64,000 nt of DNA, taken from NCBI GenBank assembly GCA_009869945.1, contig WIXG01000057.1:1-64000 (forward strand), in the 5' to 3' direction. The notes beneath the pieces are model-generated. The model was not told the origin of the DNA. It saw nothing but the letters and a program-made list of their open reading frames with translations, and searched no databases. Below are positions 1-14,127 of this stretch, one piece after another; the first letter of the stretch is position 1, and each line of letters starts with the position of its first letter. Both the position numbers and the translations under genes were made by a program. The stretch is from Mesaphorura yosii (lineage: Eukaryota > Arthropoda > Collembola > Poduromorpha > Tullbergiidae).

Positions 1-3000
1 CTTAAAAATCTAAGATCCATTTCTCAGGTCTAACAATTTTACCATAAGCATTTGTTAGCATGCCCTAGAAGATGGAATAGGTGACAACTTGAATCTCGAT
101 ACGCACCTCGTAGCATCTCCATGTGAGAAGAGGGCGAGGCTGAGATGAAAGGAAGGCTCCTTCATTTACTTCAATTAAATTAATCGCGTCGCGTCGTGCT
201 TAATGTGCACTTAATTAAACTGAGGCTGAGGAACAGTCCGCAGAATTTATCGCACCTCTCCCAGAGATTTGCAGATGTGAGTCAGGCATGGCAGGCAAAC
301 AGGTTCATCGTTCATGTCCTGTTGAAGGCGAGACACCATACCAGTACAAGGCAAAGCGAGTGAAGATCGAAGAACAATACACTTTGCAAAAAGTAAATAT
401 TATAACAAAAGAAAATAAGAATGTTTTCTTGTTCCACTAATCTAAAAAATAACAGCATCCCATTATCACTCATTCACTGCTCGTACGGCACGGCTGTGGT
501 GTGCTGTGACGCTCGTCGTCTTCTGTATTCGGTACTTGGTTCATTTTACGCCGTGCTATGCGTTATGTGCAAATGTGGTCAAGGAACCAAACGAGAATGA
601 GATTCGAGATGATGATGAGATGAGGATATGCAAGGCAAAGGTAGCAAGAAATGAAATGAACTTGCCATTCGAAATGCGACGGAATGCGTGAAGAATACGA
701 AAGACGAAAGAAGAAATTCACGTATCGCGAATCGCATATCGCGTTTCATTGTCACAGCCACGGCTCGCCAAGCCATTCGCCAATTGGCGAGCGCAGATGA
801 AACTGTTAAACTGATTCTAATCGATGGCACGCCAAAATTTTGATGCGGACTCAGCGCAGCAATGATACTCAATTATTAAGGATGCTTTGTATTTCACGCT
901 GTACTCAAATAGCGATACGTTTTCCTCGTTACGTTACCGTAAGTCGCCGTGTCGAGGCGATGCACGTCACGCGTGTCGACCGTCGTCGTAAACAGACAGA
1001 ATTGCCCATGATTCACATTCGCACTCGCATCCGTGGCTCGCCAATTTTTTCGTGCATTTGCCGAGTTTTATGGAATTTTTCAACTCGTGCAAATTATCCG
1101 CTCATGCTTACGCTTATTGCTTTATGCATTATTGTGATTATGTGATCGCGATCACATTCTTCACTCTGAGCTGAGCTCTGATTGTGATATTTCGTAACAA
1201 TAGAATTTTTTGCCAATCAACCTTCGAATGTCCTTTTTATTCATCCATCAAGCAGCAGCAAACTGCAAATGGCAAATTGCGATGATTTGTGCGTGGGTGA
1301 GCATTTTTCTAGTTGATCTACTATTTTGTGGTGAACGATCCGCCATCAATAACTGATGTGACTGGTTTGAGCATGAAAATTCTTCGATTCGGTCGGTGAT
1401 TTTTAATTGTGCTGCCAATAGCCAATTTGAGTTGAAAGTAGCTTGTTTGTACTCGTGTTCGTACTCGTCTAGCATCGCAGAACGCACAAAGCTGAAGGTA
1501 GGTAAAATTGCATAATATTTTCTCAGCGCATTCGTGCCTGATTCATTAATGAGAAAATTGGCTGACATTGTGTAAAATATGAATATGAAATTAGTTCAAT
1601 GTTCAATATCACACACTTGAGCGACTTCATCCAAAACGCAGTCGCAGCGTTTTACGCTTCTGCTTCTCACAGAACAGATGGGAACGAAAAACACGAAACT
1701 GAAAATGAAGTTACAAGGCACAACTTTCAGTCATGCCCAAGCCATAATTTGGCAGCGTTGTGCTGGGTTGAGTTGATGAAATGTGAAATATTTAGCATAT
1801 AATGAGTTTTAGTTCTGGCTAAATGTGGTTATCACAGCCATGAGGACCATTAAGTTATAAATTATGTGGTGCTGGTGCGTCTTTGCCAGTCCAAAATTAG
1901 TCGGATGGCTGTAATTGTAATTGCAATGATATTCATTACCGTTGAGTCCTAATTTGCATGCAATTTCGCCAGTGACGAACCAAATTCTACTAATAATCAT
2001 TTAATTCAGTATTAGTTAAGCTGTGCTGTGGGCTGTAGGATCATTTTCAAAGGAACAGCGCAGCAGCCATCCGGATGAGTCGAATAATTGAGTTACAGAT
2101 TATGCACTTGCACATTTCAATTTCAAACTGAAAGACCTGTTGAATGCGCTCTACGCTGCCATCCTTTTCAGCCACAACTACCTTACAATTGCAGCTGCAT
2201 TCACTCCATTGAGCTGAGTAATTTCGCCTTCACGTTTCAGACAATCAACTCAGTTTAGTTTAGTTTGTTCGCCGTCGTGAGTGACGTGACGTGATTTCTT
2301 TTAAATAAGAACAGCACAGCGACTCGTGTACGGTAGTTTGATTGTAATAAGAGGAATACCCAGAATTGCAGGATTTCAACTTGCAGTTTTTTAACGTGTC
2401 CCGTAAATGAGAAATCAGTCGCAAAAACGCTGTGGTGAGCAGTGGGCTCTGAGCCTTTGATCGTGAATCGTGATTTCAGATCGAACTAATACACGTTTTG
2501 AGAAGTTTGAAGTTTAATTGGAAATTCGATCCCGTGTCTTGCCGTGTTAAATGCAGTGCAGTGAAGTTAATCATGCAAGTTTCTTTTCTTCGACCTGACC
2601 CCATTTTACCATTTCTCAAATGGTCAGTTTACTGATTGACCTTGCGGCGAGCCATTCCTGAATTCATTGTTTTATTTGGCACAAGTGGTGACTGAGCGGA
2701 GGAGGTAATTATGGCGTATTTTGACACTTTCTGTACGCATTATGTAGGATTCACATAGAATGCAGAACTAGAAGCAGAATGTCAGCGTCAGCGTCAGCGA
2801 AGAAGTGCGAATGCGAAGATAATTAAGATAGTTGATGCTGAAACCGTTGCTTGCCGCTTCTAAGATTCTAATTAAGAGTCCTGCTCGTGATTCGGCTGCA
2901 AATGAGCGTGGAGAGACAACTTAATTGCCGTTCGCTGTGCACTGTACTGCGTACAGCGTACAGCATTTTAACAGTACATCCAAGCAGCAGTAGCTTGATT

Positions 3001-3538
3001 AATCTAGGTTATTACATGCAAGCAACAACAAAGTCAAAGCTAAGTTAGCGTTGGCGCCGGGCACAGCACCGCTGCCGCGCTGCTCTGCGCGTAATTACAA
3101 ATAATTTATTGCTTTGAGCATTAAAATGACAAGACAAGGCCAAAACCTGTAAAACTGTATTTAAGCACGTAGCACGTGTGCCCGTGCCTCGCCTAAAATG
3201 ACCCATGCGGCAACAATAACAATGGAGTTCATGTGTCATTCGGAGTGAGTATCAGTGTTTTCGATCGAAACGCAGAAATTCGACCTTCAATTTCCTCTGC
3301 TGTGCTCTGCAATTTGCGAAAATCGAAATAGTAATAGTAATAATGCCAATTCGCGATTCCGGGCTTAACAATGAGTTGTAATTGAGCGTATGTATGCAGC
3401 GTAAAATGCGTTTTAAATTAGGTCTTCATTGAATTTTGAATGTAGAGCAAACAGATGAGTTGCGTTTCATTACTTAACTATGCCCAATGTTTTATATTTA
3501 ACAGACGTGGAGGTCAGCGCAGTTCAGCAGCAAATGAG
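1..3538. other. non-coding 5' flank of the cordon-bleu-like gene
   Basis: No reading frame here looks like protein and no RNA gene is recognisable. The short open frames have no plausible domains or splice partners. The first coding exon of the downstream gene is preceded by a good acceptor ending at 3504, so at least one untranslated first exon probably lies somewhere in this stretch. A short GTCAGC tandem run sits near 2779-2795. Confidence 0.6.
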
Positions 3539-6500
3539 ATGGCTCCACCACCCAGCAGCGGGAGCACGGTGGCTGTGACGAAGAGCCTGACTCCTGTTTC
3601 TCATCCGATGATGAGGGAAGTGACTGAGGACACCCCGGCCGATCTTCTCCTTGGCACGATGGATCTCGTTGTGGTGCTCCCATCAAAGGCGTCCGTGAGG
3701 ATGACGGTTAATCGAAGGTTCGTGTGATTGTGATTTACTTTTACTGCTACGGTGTAACTGCGCTGTGCCTGCATTTTGCTATCGTATTCGCAGATCTTCA
3801 GATCTCACAGATGTGAATCTGTGTTAATTTATGATTAATTGCAATAATATTGTGAGTGACATGAATAGAGCAGAACTGACAAGTGACGTGAAGAGATCGT
3901 CTGTCCTGTTTTGAATAGTTTCTTAGTTTGTATTCGTGTGTAACTTGCAGGACTCCAATGATGGATTTGCTGATTCAAGTCACCACAGCCAACAAGATTA
4001 ACCCTGGCGGTCACATCGTTCTTGTGCGAAACGAACGTGGAATTGAATTGCGATACAAACCGAGCACGCCCATTGGTAAGAGACTCGCCGTGCCCGTGCC
4101 ATTCACTCTTATGGCGTGCCCTATGGCTCTTTTACGCAGGACTTAGTCGAGTTAGCTTGAGCCATTTTACTTTGTGTGTTTGAAGGTGCACTAGATACAA
4201 CAACACTGGAAATCGTGCCAAAAAACCAAGTCAATGAATACATGATAGTCAAAAAGCCTCCTGTAAATAAACCGGCCAATCAACCTTTCGAGCAAACATT
4301 TCGTCTTCAGGTAAGATTTCGTTTATTCGTTTTGTTTGCTTTATTTCGAGAAATTCCTCTCTATTTTTATGATTGCATACAAAACACAAAAACGCACCAC
4401 ACAAATTGCCGAATGAAAGTGAAACCTGAAAACAGCCCTTGTCACTTTACTTTTGTCTTTGTCGCATTCGTGAATCTACATACTGTGACAATCAGATGTA
4501 AGATGCATTTAGCATTTCAATGCAATTAGCAATAGTAATTCGACGAATGAGACGCGACACTTTCTGCAAAGATTCTGCAGAAATCAGAAAATCTGCCTCC
4601 ACAATCTGCCTTACCACGAAAGGGCGATGTAAAGATGCAATGCGAAGTGATGACGCGAAAAGTAATGCGAGTGAACGCATTTTAATCAGGACACTGCTAA
4701 GAGCTGGTGCATACAGCGTAATAATAATTGGATGACTTACATTGATTAAAATCAAAAGTGTGAGTGAGCAATTTATCATTCTCCTAGTATCTCTAAGCGG
4801 CTTCCTTAAAAAAAATTATGTAGTGGAGTCGACGTCGATTTTATCAAAAGTCACGACATGCTATAATACATCAACTCCAACGTCAACTCGTGATTGCGTT
4901 TGGCTGGCATGAGACAATTGAGACCTGGGCCTCAGCTTTGTGTGAACCATTAACGATCAATTAAGGCGTGCGTGCACCAATTAATAAGAATAAAAGTTGT
5001 AATAGTGAGGCAATTTGCTGATCATCGAGTAATGAGTAATCGTAACTAAGACAGCCTTCAGTACAGAGAAATTGGATCAGAGCTTTTATGACTTTGATTT
5101 GTTCCAGGTTCACTTACCTCGGCAGCAACTTTATGTAATGAGAGTGGGCTTCAAAACAGTACTTCAAGACATTCTGGACGAAGTTTGTCAGGAGAAAAAC
5201 TTGGACATTTCCAAATATGAACTTCGGCACCCAAGTAAGAACAATTTCGGAATTTAATGGCTTGTGCATTATTTTAGCTTGCTTGTTTGTAGTTCTCATG
5301 CTCATGATTTCTTGCTTGTGCAGTGAATCTGGACGAGAAGCTCAACCTGAGCAATACTTTGGGAGATTACGGCCTTCAGCAAGTTACCGTCGTTTCAAAG
5401 AGTTCCAAGTCGCACTCCGTGTCCACAGCTGACATCATGGCCATTCAACAGAGTGAAACTGGAACGAAGACGTATCTGGACTCACCGTTTAAATACAGCC
5501 GTTCGGTAAGCCGATGAGTTTCATTGCAAATCATTGTATCTGGACCTGAGTAATTATAAAAGATCCAGCACTCGAATGCCACATTATAGCCTCATTTTAT
5601 GATAAAGAGATTCCAGCACAAAAACATATCAGTTATGATGGCTTAATTTCTAATTTCGTACACTCCAGCCGGCAGTCTAGCATAAATCATACAGAAGCAT
5701 AAAAGCAAAAGCATAAATCCGAGTGTCGTTGGTTTTGGATGCTGGAAGATTACACGAGTTCAAGCAGTAAGCAGCCTGATTTATTAGGAACTCCAGGAAT
5801 CAGGGTCGGCCAGGAGCGAACAAATCGAGACAAATATCAAAATGAGTGACGGCGACAGCAGAATTTTTAAGGCATGTGGCATGGCATGCGCTGTGTTCAT
5901 GAAAATATAAACAATCGAGTACCTGCGTTCGCGTTCCTGGGTGTTTTGCAATTCTGAACGCTGTAAATGAGATGAGAATGTAGATCTGACCTGGCTGGAA
6001 TAGATTTGTAATTTCACCACTCGGCTTATCAAGGTTGTCGTGCTCTCAATGTATTCATATATTTCAATGGAATTTTATCTAAATGGATAAACGCCGAGTA
6101 CAACGTATCATCACCATACAATAGACCATGAAAGATGAAAGTCGAGAGGCCATAAACTGGCTCACTTCTACCTGAGTAGGGAATTGGAATGGAAAGCTTT
6201 ATCAGTACGAGTTTTATCGCGTATTACGCATGCAGGCAGTGTAGAAATACCTTTCGCGATGCGATTACTACTCTCTCGCCGAACGAGCACTTGGTTTACA
6301 TTTGCGTGCTGAGTGTGTAAAGAATCCCTCATTGTCATTTTGCAATTTCATAATTAATTTCATTGTCATAATTTCTTACTTATTTCTTATTGCTTTTTAT
6401 CTAAAAAACCGTACTTTCTTAGAGCGTCGGTGACAGCAGCGCGAGCAGTGAAAGTGCTGGAAGTGGATGCGGTGTCTCGCGATCCGACGACGACTACCGT

Positions 6501-9500
6501 TCCGTTTCTCCGTTGCCTCCGCCAGTTTCACGTGCGAAGGCCAAACTTAATACTACAGTCAGCAACGCTTCCAGTTCCAGCGAAGCCAGCTCTACCGCAG
6601 TCCAGAAGTCCGTGCAGCCAGCGAGAATGGATGCGTTTGGCAAACCCAAGAAACGTGCACCCGCACCTCCTGGAGGGCAAGACGCCTCTAAGAAGGTCGA
6701 CCCACCCAGAGTACTTAGCAAACACGAGTCGCTTCCGGCGCAGAATCACTCCAGGCACAGCTCAGATAGCAGCGGGTATCATGATTCATCGCCGTCAATT
6801 CCTTTGGATAATCTGGACCAAAAAAGGAACCAGAGGTAATAGTTACGGTTACGGGCGATTTCTGAGCTCTAACTGTAGCTCACGTACTTACAGTTTATTG
6901 CTTTTGTCGTAGGCCACTTTCAATTCAACAAGTGCCAACTAACTATGGATCCTCGCCCTTAACCAAGTCTTCTGCTACGAGTTTAACAAACTTAACGTCC
7001 GTGTCGAGCTTGTCCTCCACGTCATTGGCTTCATCGAATGGCGGTATTCGCAATAAAAGAAAAGCCCCGAGGCCTCCTCCAGGCACTGCCGGGTTTACTT
7101 TACAAGCGCAGTCTGAGTTGGACGAAGAATTCACGACTGAAGGTGAGAACGGTGTCGGCGGCGGTGGGGCGTCCGGTCAAAGTCCAGAGATGAAGAACAA
7201 TGCGCCATCACCACAGTCGCAGTCACAGGACATTATAGGCACAGAGACTGAGAGTAAAGCTGCCGAAGAATTTGTGGTTCAGATCCGCAAACCATTAAAG
7301 CAAAGAAGTTCAAGTTCCATGTCTTCGCTTAGCAGCCCGACTTCGGCGTCACCGGCACACTCGACTGCATCGTCCCCTTTGCCTGCTGCTGACTTGCCAG
7401 TGCAAAACGCCAACGCGAAGACCAAAAGCCCAGTGCCAGAAGCGGCGTTGGTGGCAGCCGAGATTGACAACGCGAGAGCCAGCTCCAGAAACAGCCAAGG
7501 TTAGAACTTTCTCATTTCAATGGCCACCTCAAGTTATTTCATAAATTGATATTGGTCGCATAGTCGCATTTCAAGCAAGTCTTCGTCTCAGTTTCTGACA
7601 TTTGTAATTTGGACCGACCAAACCAAGACTGCGAATATTTAATTTAATTTAGCGCAAAGTGGTTGCACTTTGCGAGCCTATTCATTCAGCTATTCTTCTT
7701 GGTATGCTAGTAGGAAGTTTGCAATTGAGCAGAAATGTTTTCATTCATAGCAAAGCAATGGCAATGGCATGTTTTGAGTTTTCATGTAAAGAGCCATTGT
7801 CGTGTACACAGCATGAATTCCTTCTTTCTGTTTGAGAAAACAAAAGAGGCTCGTTCGGCTGAAAGACAGAGAGTCAAAGAGAAGAATTCAAGAAGATGCT
7901 TCGGCGCTTCGACGCGTGGCTCTGTCAGTTTCTGTTTTGAGAACGAACAATGCTTCCTTTAGTTAATCAGTTCTTTAACTTTTACGAGCATTTCTCTGAA
8001 TTTTCTTCTTTCTATTTCTGGCATTTTCATTTCCAATTTAATATTCGAATTTGCCAATTCGTGAATTCGCTTCGTCACTGAAATTGATTTTAACTGTACT
8101 CCTAATTAGAAAATGCCATGGATGGCGGGTCCGCTCGTTAATTATCAGCGTACTTTGGCTATTCTGATACGCATGGCTTGGTGAATGGTTTGAATTTAAG
8201 ACTACAGCCCTTTTAAACTGCTAAACTGGTAAACTTTGCATGGTTGTCGGTTTTGCTACGAAAGATCGAAAATCGCCAATTATACTCGCTCTTTCTGCCT
8301 TCCTCTCTGATTTAATGCTTTGGCATGTCTTACATTGCTTCTTAATTCTCTAGCAGCTTCCTCTTCATTGCCTAAGCCTCCGCCTCGTACTGCTCGAACT
8401 GTCAAATCGAGAGACTCGTCCAACATGCAAACTACTGAGCCTGACTCACAACAAGAGACTGTCAACGTTCAGCCCAAGCCGAAACCAAGACCAGATCGTC
8501 GTGGTAGTAATGATTTGGAGCTGGATGGTAGCCAGAAAAAAACAAACGCTAAGGCAGACACAGATGCGAGTCAAGCTATTAACCAGCTGACTCGATTCGG
8601 AGTCAAAGTTTTGCCAAACAATGCTTTGCAAGAACGCGCAGCACGTTTTCCAGCTATTGATGCAGGTGATAAAGTGTCACGTCAAAAGAATGCGGCAGAA
8701 TGCGAGTTTCCAGCGAATACTCGGCCTAGAACTGCTTCTGATAAGAGATTGCCAATCAAAGTCGAGTCACATCAGCCCACACGCACGTCGCGTCACGCTA
8801 ACACAAGTCATGAACTTCCTTTGGCACAGAAACTCCAGAAATTCGACTCGCAAGGGAGCTCTCCCTCTCCAGACGACGATTCGGACAATCTGGAAGAAAA
8901 TTTGGAGCTCTTTGAGGTGCGGCGACAAGAGCCCACTCAAAATAGAAGAGAAACGGAAATAAGTCATGACAAGTTCAGAAACCCACTTTATGACAATCGC
9001 AATCACGACAAAATGTTACTGACTGGAGAAGAGCGACTGAATCGCTGGAAGAATTTTGAGTCGCTCGATAAAGCAGCGTCGATTGAAGACGTCGAATTGA
9101 AGACTCTGAAACGGACAAAAACTTCCTCTTCTGTTGCGAAATCAAAAACAAAACCGGTGACATCGTCCCATGACAATCTGACATCAGATAACGAAGGCGA
9201 TTCAGGTGCGGATTTATTTGTGATTTTGCACCGTGCCTGTTGGAATGAAATCGGCTCACTCCATGCCGTGTTAATTGCATTTAGTATTTTGCTTTGTTTC
9301 TTCGGTCCTAATTTTCTGGGATTCTGCTTCTGTTTCACGTCTTTTTAGTGTTAGTTTCTTTTTTCCTATGCTTACGCTTAAGTTTTTAGTCCGTGCACTT
9401 CTCGTCACTTTCATTAATTTTTGTGAAGTATTTTAGTGGTTGTTCGCCGTTGAATTACCTTCCAGGAACGCTCACGTTGCACCTGCACCCATAAAAGCAA

Positions 9501-12500
9501 AAGCAGCATTATTGCAGCAGTTGTCATCAGTATCAGTATTGTTTTGTATTCTTATTTTGTCGCACGTCACAGTCGCAGTCATGCCGCACCTGTTGAGTTG
9601 TTGAATTTCTTGCGAATGAAGCCGCCGAGTTTTATTCCGTGCCTGTTTGCCTGCGTAATTAATAAGGCATAATTAATTTAAACTGAATTTGATTTGCCAG
9701 AAGAGCCGCTTGACGAGGGGCACGTTCACGTCTCGTCGTCAGGATCCGAATTATCATACTCGGCTGACTCTGGCGTCCCGACCACGGCAAATCCAACTCC
9801 GACACCTTTGCCACTGGAAAGACTTGAAAGCGAGCAGACTCAAGCCGACGGAGAAGGAAACAAAGTAAGTTCATGTCGGCACACTGTTGCCAAATCCCGT
9901 CCACCTGCGGTACTCAATTTTTAACTGCTTTAGAATGAAACACCTGTAACTTCTCCAACTTCTGAAGCTGTCAGTGCGAATTGGTCTGAAATACTGCAGT
10001 CGAAGGCGAAGGACCAAGAAGCGGTAATGAATCTCGCCATTTTTCCGACTGCGTGTTGGCTGTCTGAATTATTTCTTTACCCGATTTTTTATTATAGAAC
10101 ATGGAGAAAGCCCTGTATGCTGCCGACTTTGGCACTAAAGTGGATGAAGTCGATTCGACAAATGATTCACCGACTCAAAAAGCAGAAAGAAACTTTGAGC
10201 TGATGCAACAAGACATTAAAAAGAATGCAGATGACAATGAAGTTTCAGATAACGACGCAGATGACGTACCTCCTCCGAGGGAGGACGAACTGAAAATTAC
10301 GGAAGTGCACCTGAAAAAGGAAATTCCGAAACATAACAACTCTAAGCTTGACCCAACGTCCAAACGAGAAGCATTCGCACAAAGCAGCAAAAGTTCCAAC
10401 AAAAACCAGACATCAAACTTAAATTCGACATTGCACTTATCAAGCAGCGAAGAAGACTTGCGAAAGCCGGAGTCTGCCCAGCGTTTTACATCAATGCAGA
10501 ACTTGTCGAGTGGAGAAAACGATAAGGATAGCGACCACGACGCTAAGAAGAAAGTGCACGGGAAGGAAAATTCAAACACCGGCACAAAAGATGAAGATGA
10601 ATCGACTCCAAACGCGAAAACACCCAATGTAATGGGAATAACCGATGTAGAACCGGAAATTGCGCAGGATCCCAAACTAATGCAAACATTCCGAGTTGAG
10701 CTAGAGGCGCAATTTGAACAATGGAAAGAGCAATTCATGCAAAAACATGCTCTCAGCACATCCAATTCAGGAAGTAAAGAATCGGCTTCAGCTTCGGTGG
10801 CTCCTTCGTTCGATGAACAGGTTCGTAAAGTTCGAATGCTTTACTTATCGGAAATTATTACGTATGGCTCTGCGCATTTTTCGCCTCTGGAATTTTCTGA
10901 GCCTCAGAAGAATGTACACGTGTGCATTAACGCTTCACGAACTAAAGGATTAAGCGTGGGTTTTGTGGTATCAAACAAGTGTACTGGATTTAGTACTGAT
11001 TTAAATACCAAACGACTAATGACGCGTTTGAGCTTGCAATAACTAGTTTATTGTGCCAGGAATGTTTGCATTTCGAAATCGAATCACAATCAATTCAAGG
11101 CCACGCCGCAGCAGCGTCGACAGCCCTTGTGGCTATTTCTGACTGCAGGAATTAAATACTTGTGGCTCTTGAGCAGTTGGGACTAGAGGACATGTTACTA
11201 GCATTTAATAAAAAGATTAGTCGAGTCATCCGTCATGACATGAGTGAGCATTATGCTCCGCTTTCACGTATACACGTCTAACGCTCGTGATAAGATAAAG
11301 GATTTTACCACGAATTTTCCGCTATCCGCTCGTTTTTGTTTTTGACCTTTGAAGTAGTAGAGGTATATTGGAAGTTGTGAGTTGCCTAATGCCTACATAC
11401 ATGTGCTAATTCACAATTCATGTCAACCCCAGAATTTATTATAATGCAACGGACACTTCTCATCGTGTCCATGTTAAGTTCACTCCAATTGCCGTATTCG
11501 GTATTTGATACCTGAGAGTTTATCACTAAACATTTGTCACTGCACTACACGGATTGAATACCCTAATTACCCTATAAGGTCTTAATTCAAGAAGTAGTCA
11601 GAGTGTTTAAACTACGTAAGCTTGTACGTAATTTAGGCCAATCAAGCCGAATCACGCGCTGATTGTGATTAATTAGATCATTTCGTTTGCCCATTTCAGG
11701 AAATTGTTGCAGAAGCTCCTGATGCAGCAGTTGCAGTTAGCGAAATTGATTCCTCTGCCACCGCCGCAGTTCCAATAAAAGAGAAATACGAAAGAAAAGA
11801 AAACTCGTCTGACCGTGAAATATCTCGAAGCCCAGAGCCTTCCGCAGTGCAAGTTCAAGCGCCGGATACTGAAGAAGCAATTGATGAAGATAGGAAAGTT
11901 GCGACAAATACATTAGAAACTAGTCAAAGTGACACGGAAGCTCATTACGAGACAGAAACATCCGAGAATCAGAATCAGCAGGCCAGGTAAACTGCTTAAA
12001 TTAACAATTCAGTATTCAATGAGATTCTGTATGCTCAATTGCTGACTTTGTTGAAAAGAATCTTTCGTCTTTGCAGCGAGATGAAAGCCGTAAGCGGAGA
12101 ATCAACCCAAAACGGAAAAGATGTGCAGTTCTACAAATACTCGGGGCCTCCCGCAATTCAAATGGCGACTTGGAGCGAAAGGCCGCGTGCAAACATCTCC
12201 GTAAGGAACGATTCCGACTACAAAATGGGGATGGGCCAGCACGACCCCAAAACTGCTGCTGAGTTTAGGCCGAAGTTGGGTTCCGCTGCAAGCAGGGTGC
12301 ATTCGTTCAATGGCGGTCCATTGGCTTCACCAACCGCGACGACGATGAGCAAGCCAAGCCCTTTTACGCGAAGCAATTCTTCCGCTGTCCCGACAGTTGT
12401 CGCCAACTGGAAGCAGAACTTGCAGACCAGCGAAGAAGAGAGAAGAGCGAACACACCCGAACGACCCATGGTTATTAAAGAAAGCAAATCGGAATCGGCA

Positions 12501-14127
12501 TCATTTGACGAAGACAAACTCCCAAGAAAATCAGCTTCCGTGACCAACACGTTGGAAAGACCAGCAAAATCAAAGGCTAATTTTACAATTACTTCTGCAT
12601 CAAGTACTCTGGAAAGACCAGCCAAGAAGCTCAATGCACCGGCTGTTTATGGCATTCAAAGTCAGCAAAATGGGAAAGACGTGCATGCGAACGTGACCAT
12701 TAACGCTTCTACCAGCAATGGAGCGGCGGCAAAGACCACGACTAGCAATTCTACGTCGACGTGGCTCAATAACAAGTCGTCTGAAAATGCAAGCGGCAGG
12801 AGCTTTGAATTGAAGGAACAAAGCAGCTTCGAAAAATACAAGCCATCAAACCATGTTTCCACGGTCATCCTCAATAGCAATGGCAGTGAAGTGAATGGCC
12901 GTTCTTCACCGTCCCAGCCGCAGTTACAATCGTCCCAGTCTCTGCGAGAGAAGAAAGCTTTCTTTCAAGGTGTGTCGCCGGTGGAAAGTCCCACGAAAGA
13001 AGTTCCCACACCGCCATCAATCAGCATGAAGAGCAGCATTGCAACGATTCAGAAAGTGTTTGAGCAGAAACGCGAGAAGGAGAAGGAGAAGCAAGCAGGG
13101 ACAGGAGTTGAAACTCTGACGAAGGAGCCGACGACCAGAGAACAATCGCCGTCTCCCTCGATTTCGTCGTCGTCTTCATTCTCGACGAGTCGCTCATCCA
13201 ATTCACCAACTCCAGAATTTATCGGTGGGCCGAACCAGTCTACTCTAATGGTACAAAAGGTGTTGAAGGCAAACTCGTTCAATGCATTCGCAAATCGGAC
13301 GTCATCGCCCAGCACGCCGAGACCGGTGTCAAGTCCAAGCCCAAGAAGCACGCCGTCGCCCACTGTTATCGACACTTCGTCCAACAAGATTTATCAATCT
13401 AACCATTCAACAGCTTCGCCAACTCCAGCTTCGACGTCGACATCAAGCAGGGACACGTCATACTACGACAATAATAAAGCGATTATTATCATCGGTGGAG
13501 AAAACACGTCAAACGGCAATGTAGGAAACGTGTACAGGCAGAAGCTGAAAGTAATGGGAATGTCACAGGAGAAAGAGACCGCTCCAAACCCAGTCAAGCC
13601 GAACGTAGGAAAATTGAACATTAACGGACACGCTGCCAACAACACGCAAGTCATTACCATAAACCAAACCGCCGCTGCTGAAAAGAGTCCGTTTGGAGTC
13701 ACATTGAAGAGTAAAAACGATGCCAGTCCTATTCCAATTCCAATTAAGAATATGGGACCCCGAAAGTCGATTGAGATAACCGAGGGTGAATTAAGCAAGA
13801 GAAATGTTGGACCAATGAAATTAGCCGGTCAAACTCCGACCCCTCCGCCACCTCCAGTAATGCCAGTCGTGAAACCGACGGCACTCGCAATCAGCCCGGC
13901 GGACAAACGAGGGAAGCCATCTTTTGCGAGTCCCAGTTCAAATCCAACTAGCCCAATGTCCCCGGATCCACGGGCAGACATTTTCAACGAAATCAAGAAT
14001 TCTGGTGGCCACTTCAAACTGAAGAAGGTAAGCATTTAAGACGAAGGAAATTTAATTCCGAGGAAGTCTGGAGGGTTTATTGAAAACTCTTATTTTGTAG
14101 ACTGGGTCAGCAGCATTGCTGCGTTAG
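3539..14127 (+). CDS. cobl: cordon-bleu-like actin-binding protein (Cobl/COBLL1 family)
   Basis: Predicted actin nucleation or actin-binding scaffold of the cell cortex. Fourteen exons join in phase: 3539-3717, 3951-4075, 4186-4310, 5108-5234, 5324-5505, 6423-6835, 6913-7499, 8354-9205, 9701-9864, 9934-10023, 10098-10820, 11700-11986, 12077-14027, 14101-14127, giving about 1,943 residues. Residues about 20-245 resemble the Cobl ubiquitin-like N-terminal region. Two KRAP-type motifs follow, KKRAPAPP (near residue 321) and KRKAPRPPPG (near 432). A long Ser/Pro-rich disordered middle leads to one C-terminal WH2 motif, DIFNEIKNSGGHFKLKKT, whose LKK|T core is split by the last intron. A single WH2 resembles COBLL1 rather than Cobl, which has three. 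The start is the ATG followed by MAPPPSSG after a 5' acceptor; an upstream in-frame extension is possible. Family identity is from recalled motifs; the middle exons rest on open frame and phase. Confidence 0.85.
14068..14073 (+). other. cobl: intronic position check: last intron of cobl
   Basis: The last intron of the cordon-bleu-like gene runs 14028-14100, between the strong donor GTAAGC and the acceptor TTTTGTAG. It is noted because reading through it would add only VSI and a stop, losing the threonine that completes the WH2 LKKT core. Confidence 0.6.

Noticed and set aside
10175-10765. A 196-residue minus-strand frame in the cordon-bleu-like gene
   Set aside because: It is the antisense of the Ser/Asp-rich exon 11, and its Cys/Ser/Leu-rich composition is what that strand would yield.
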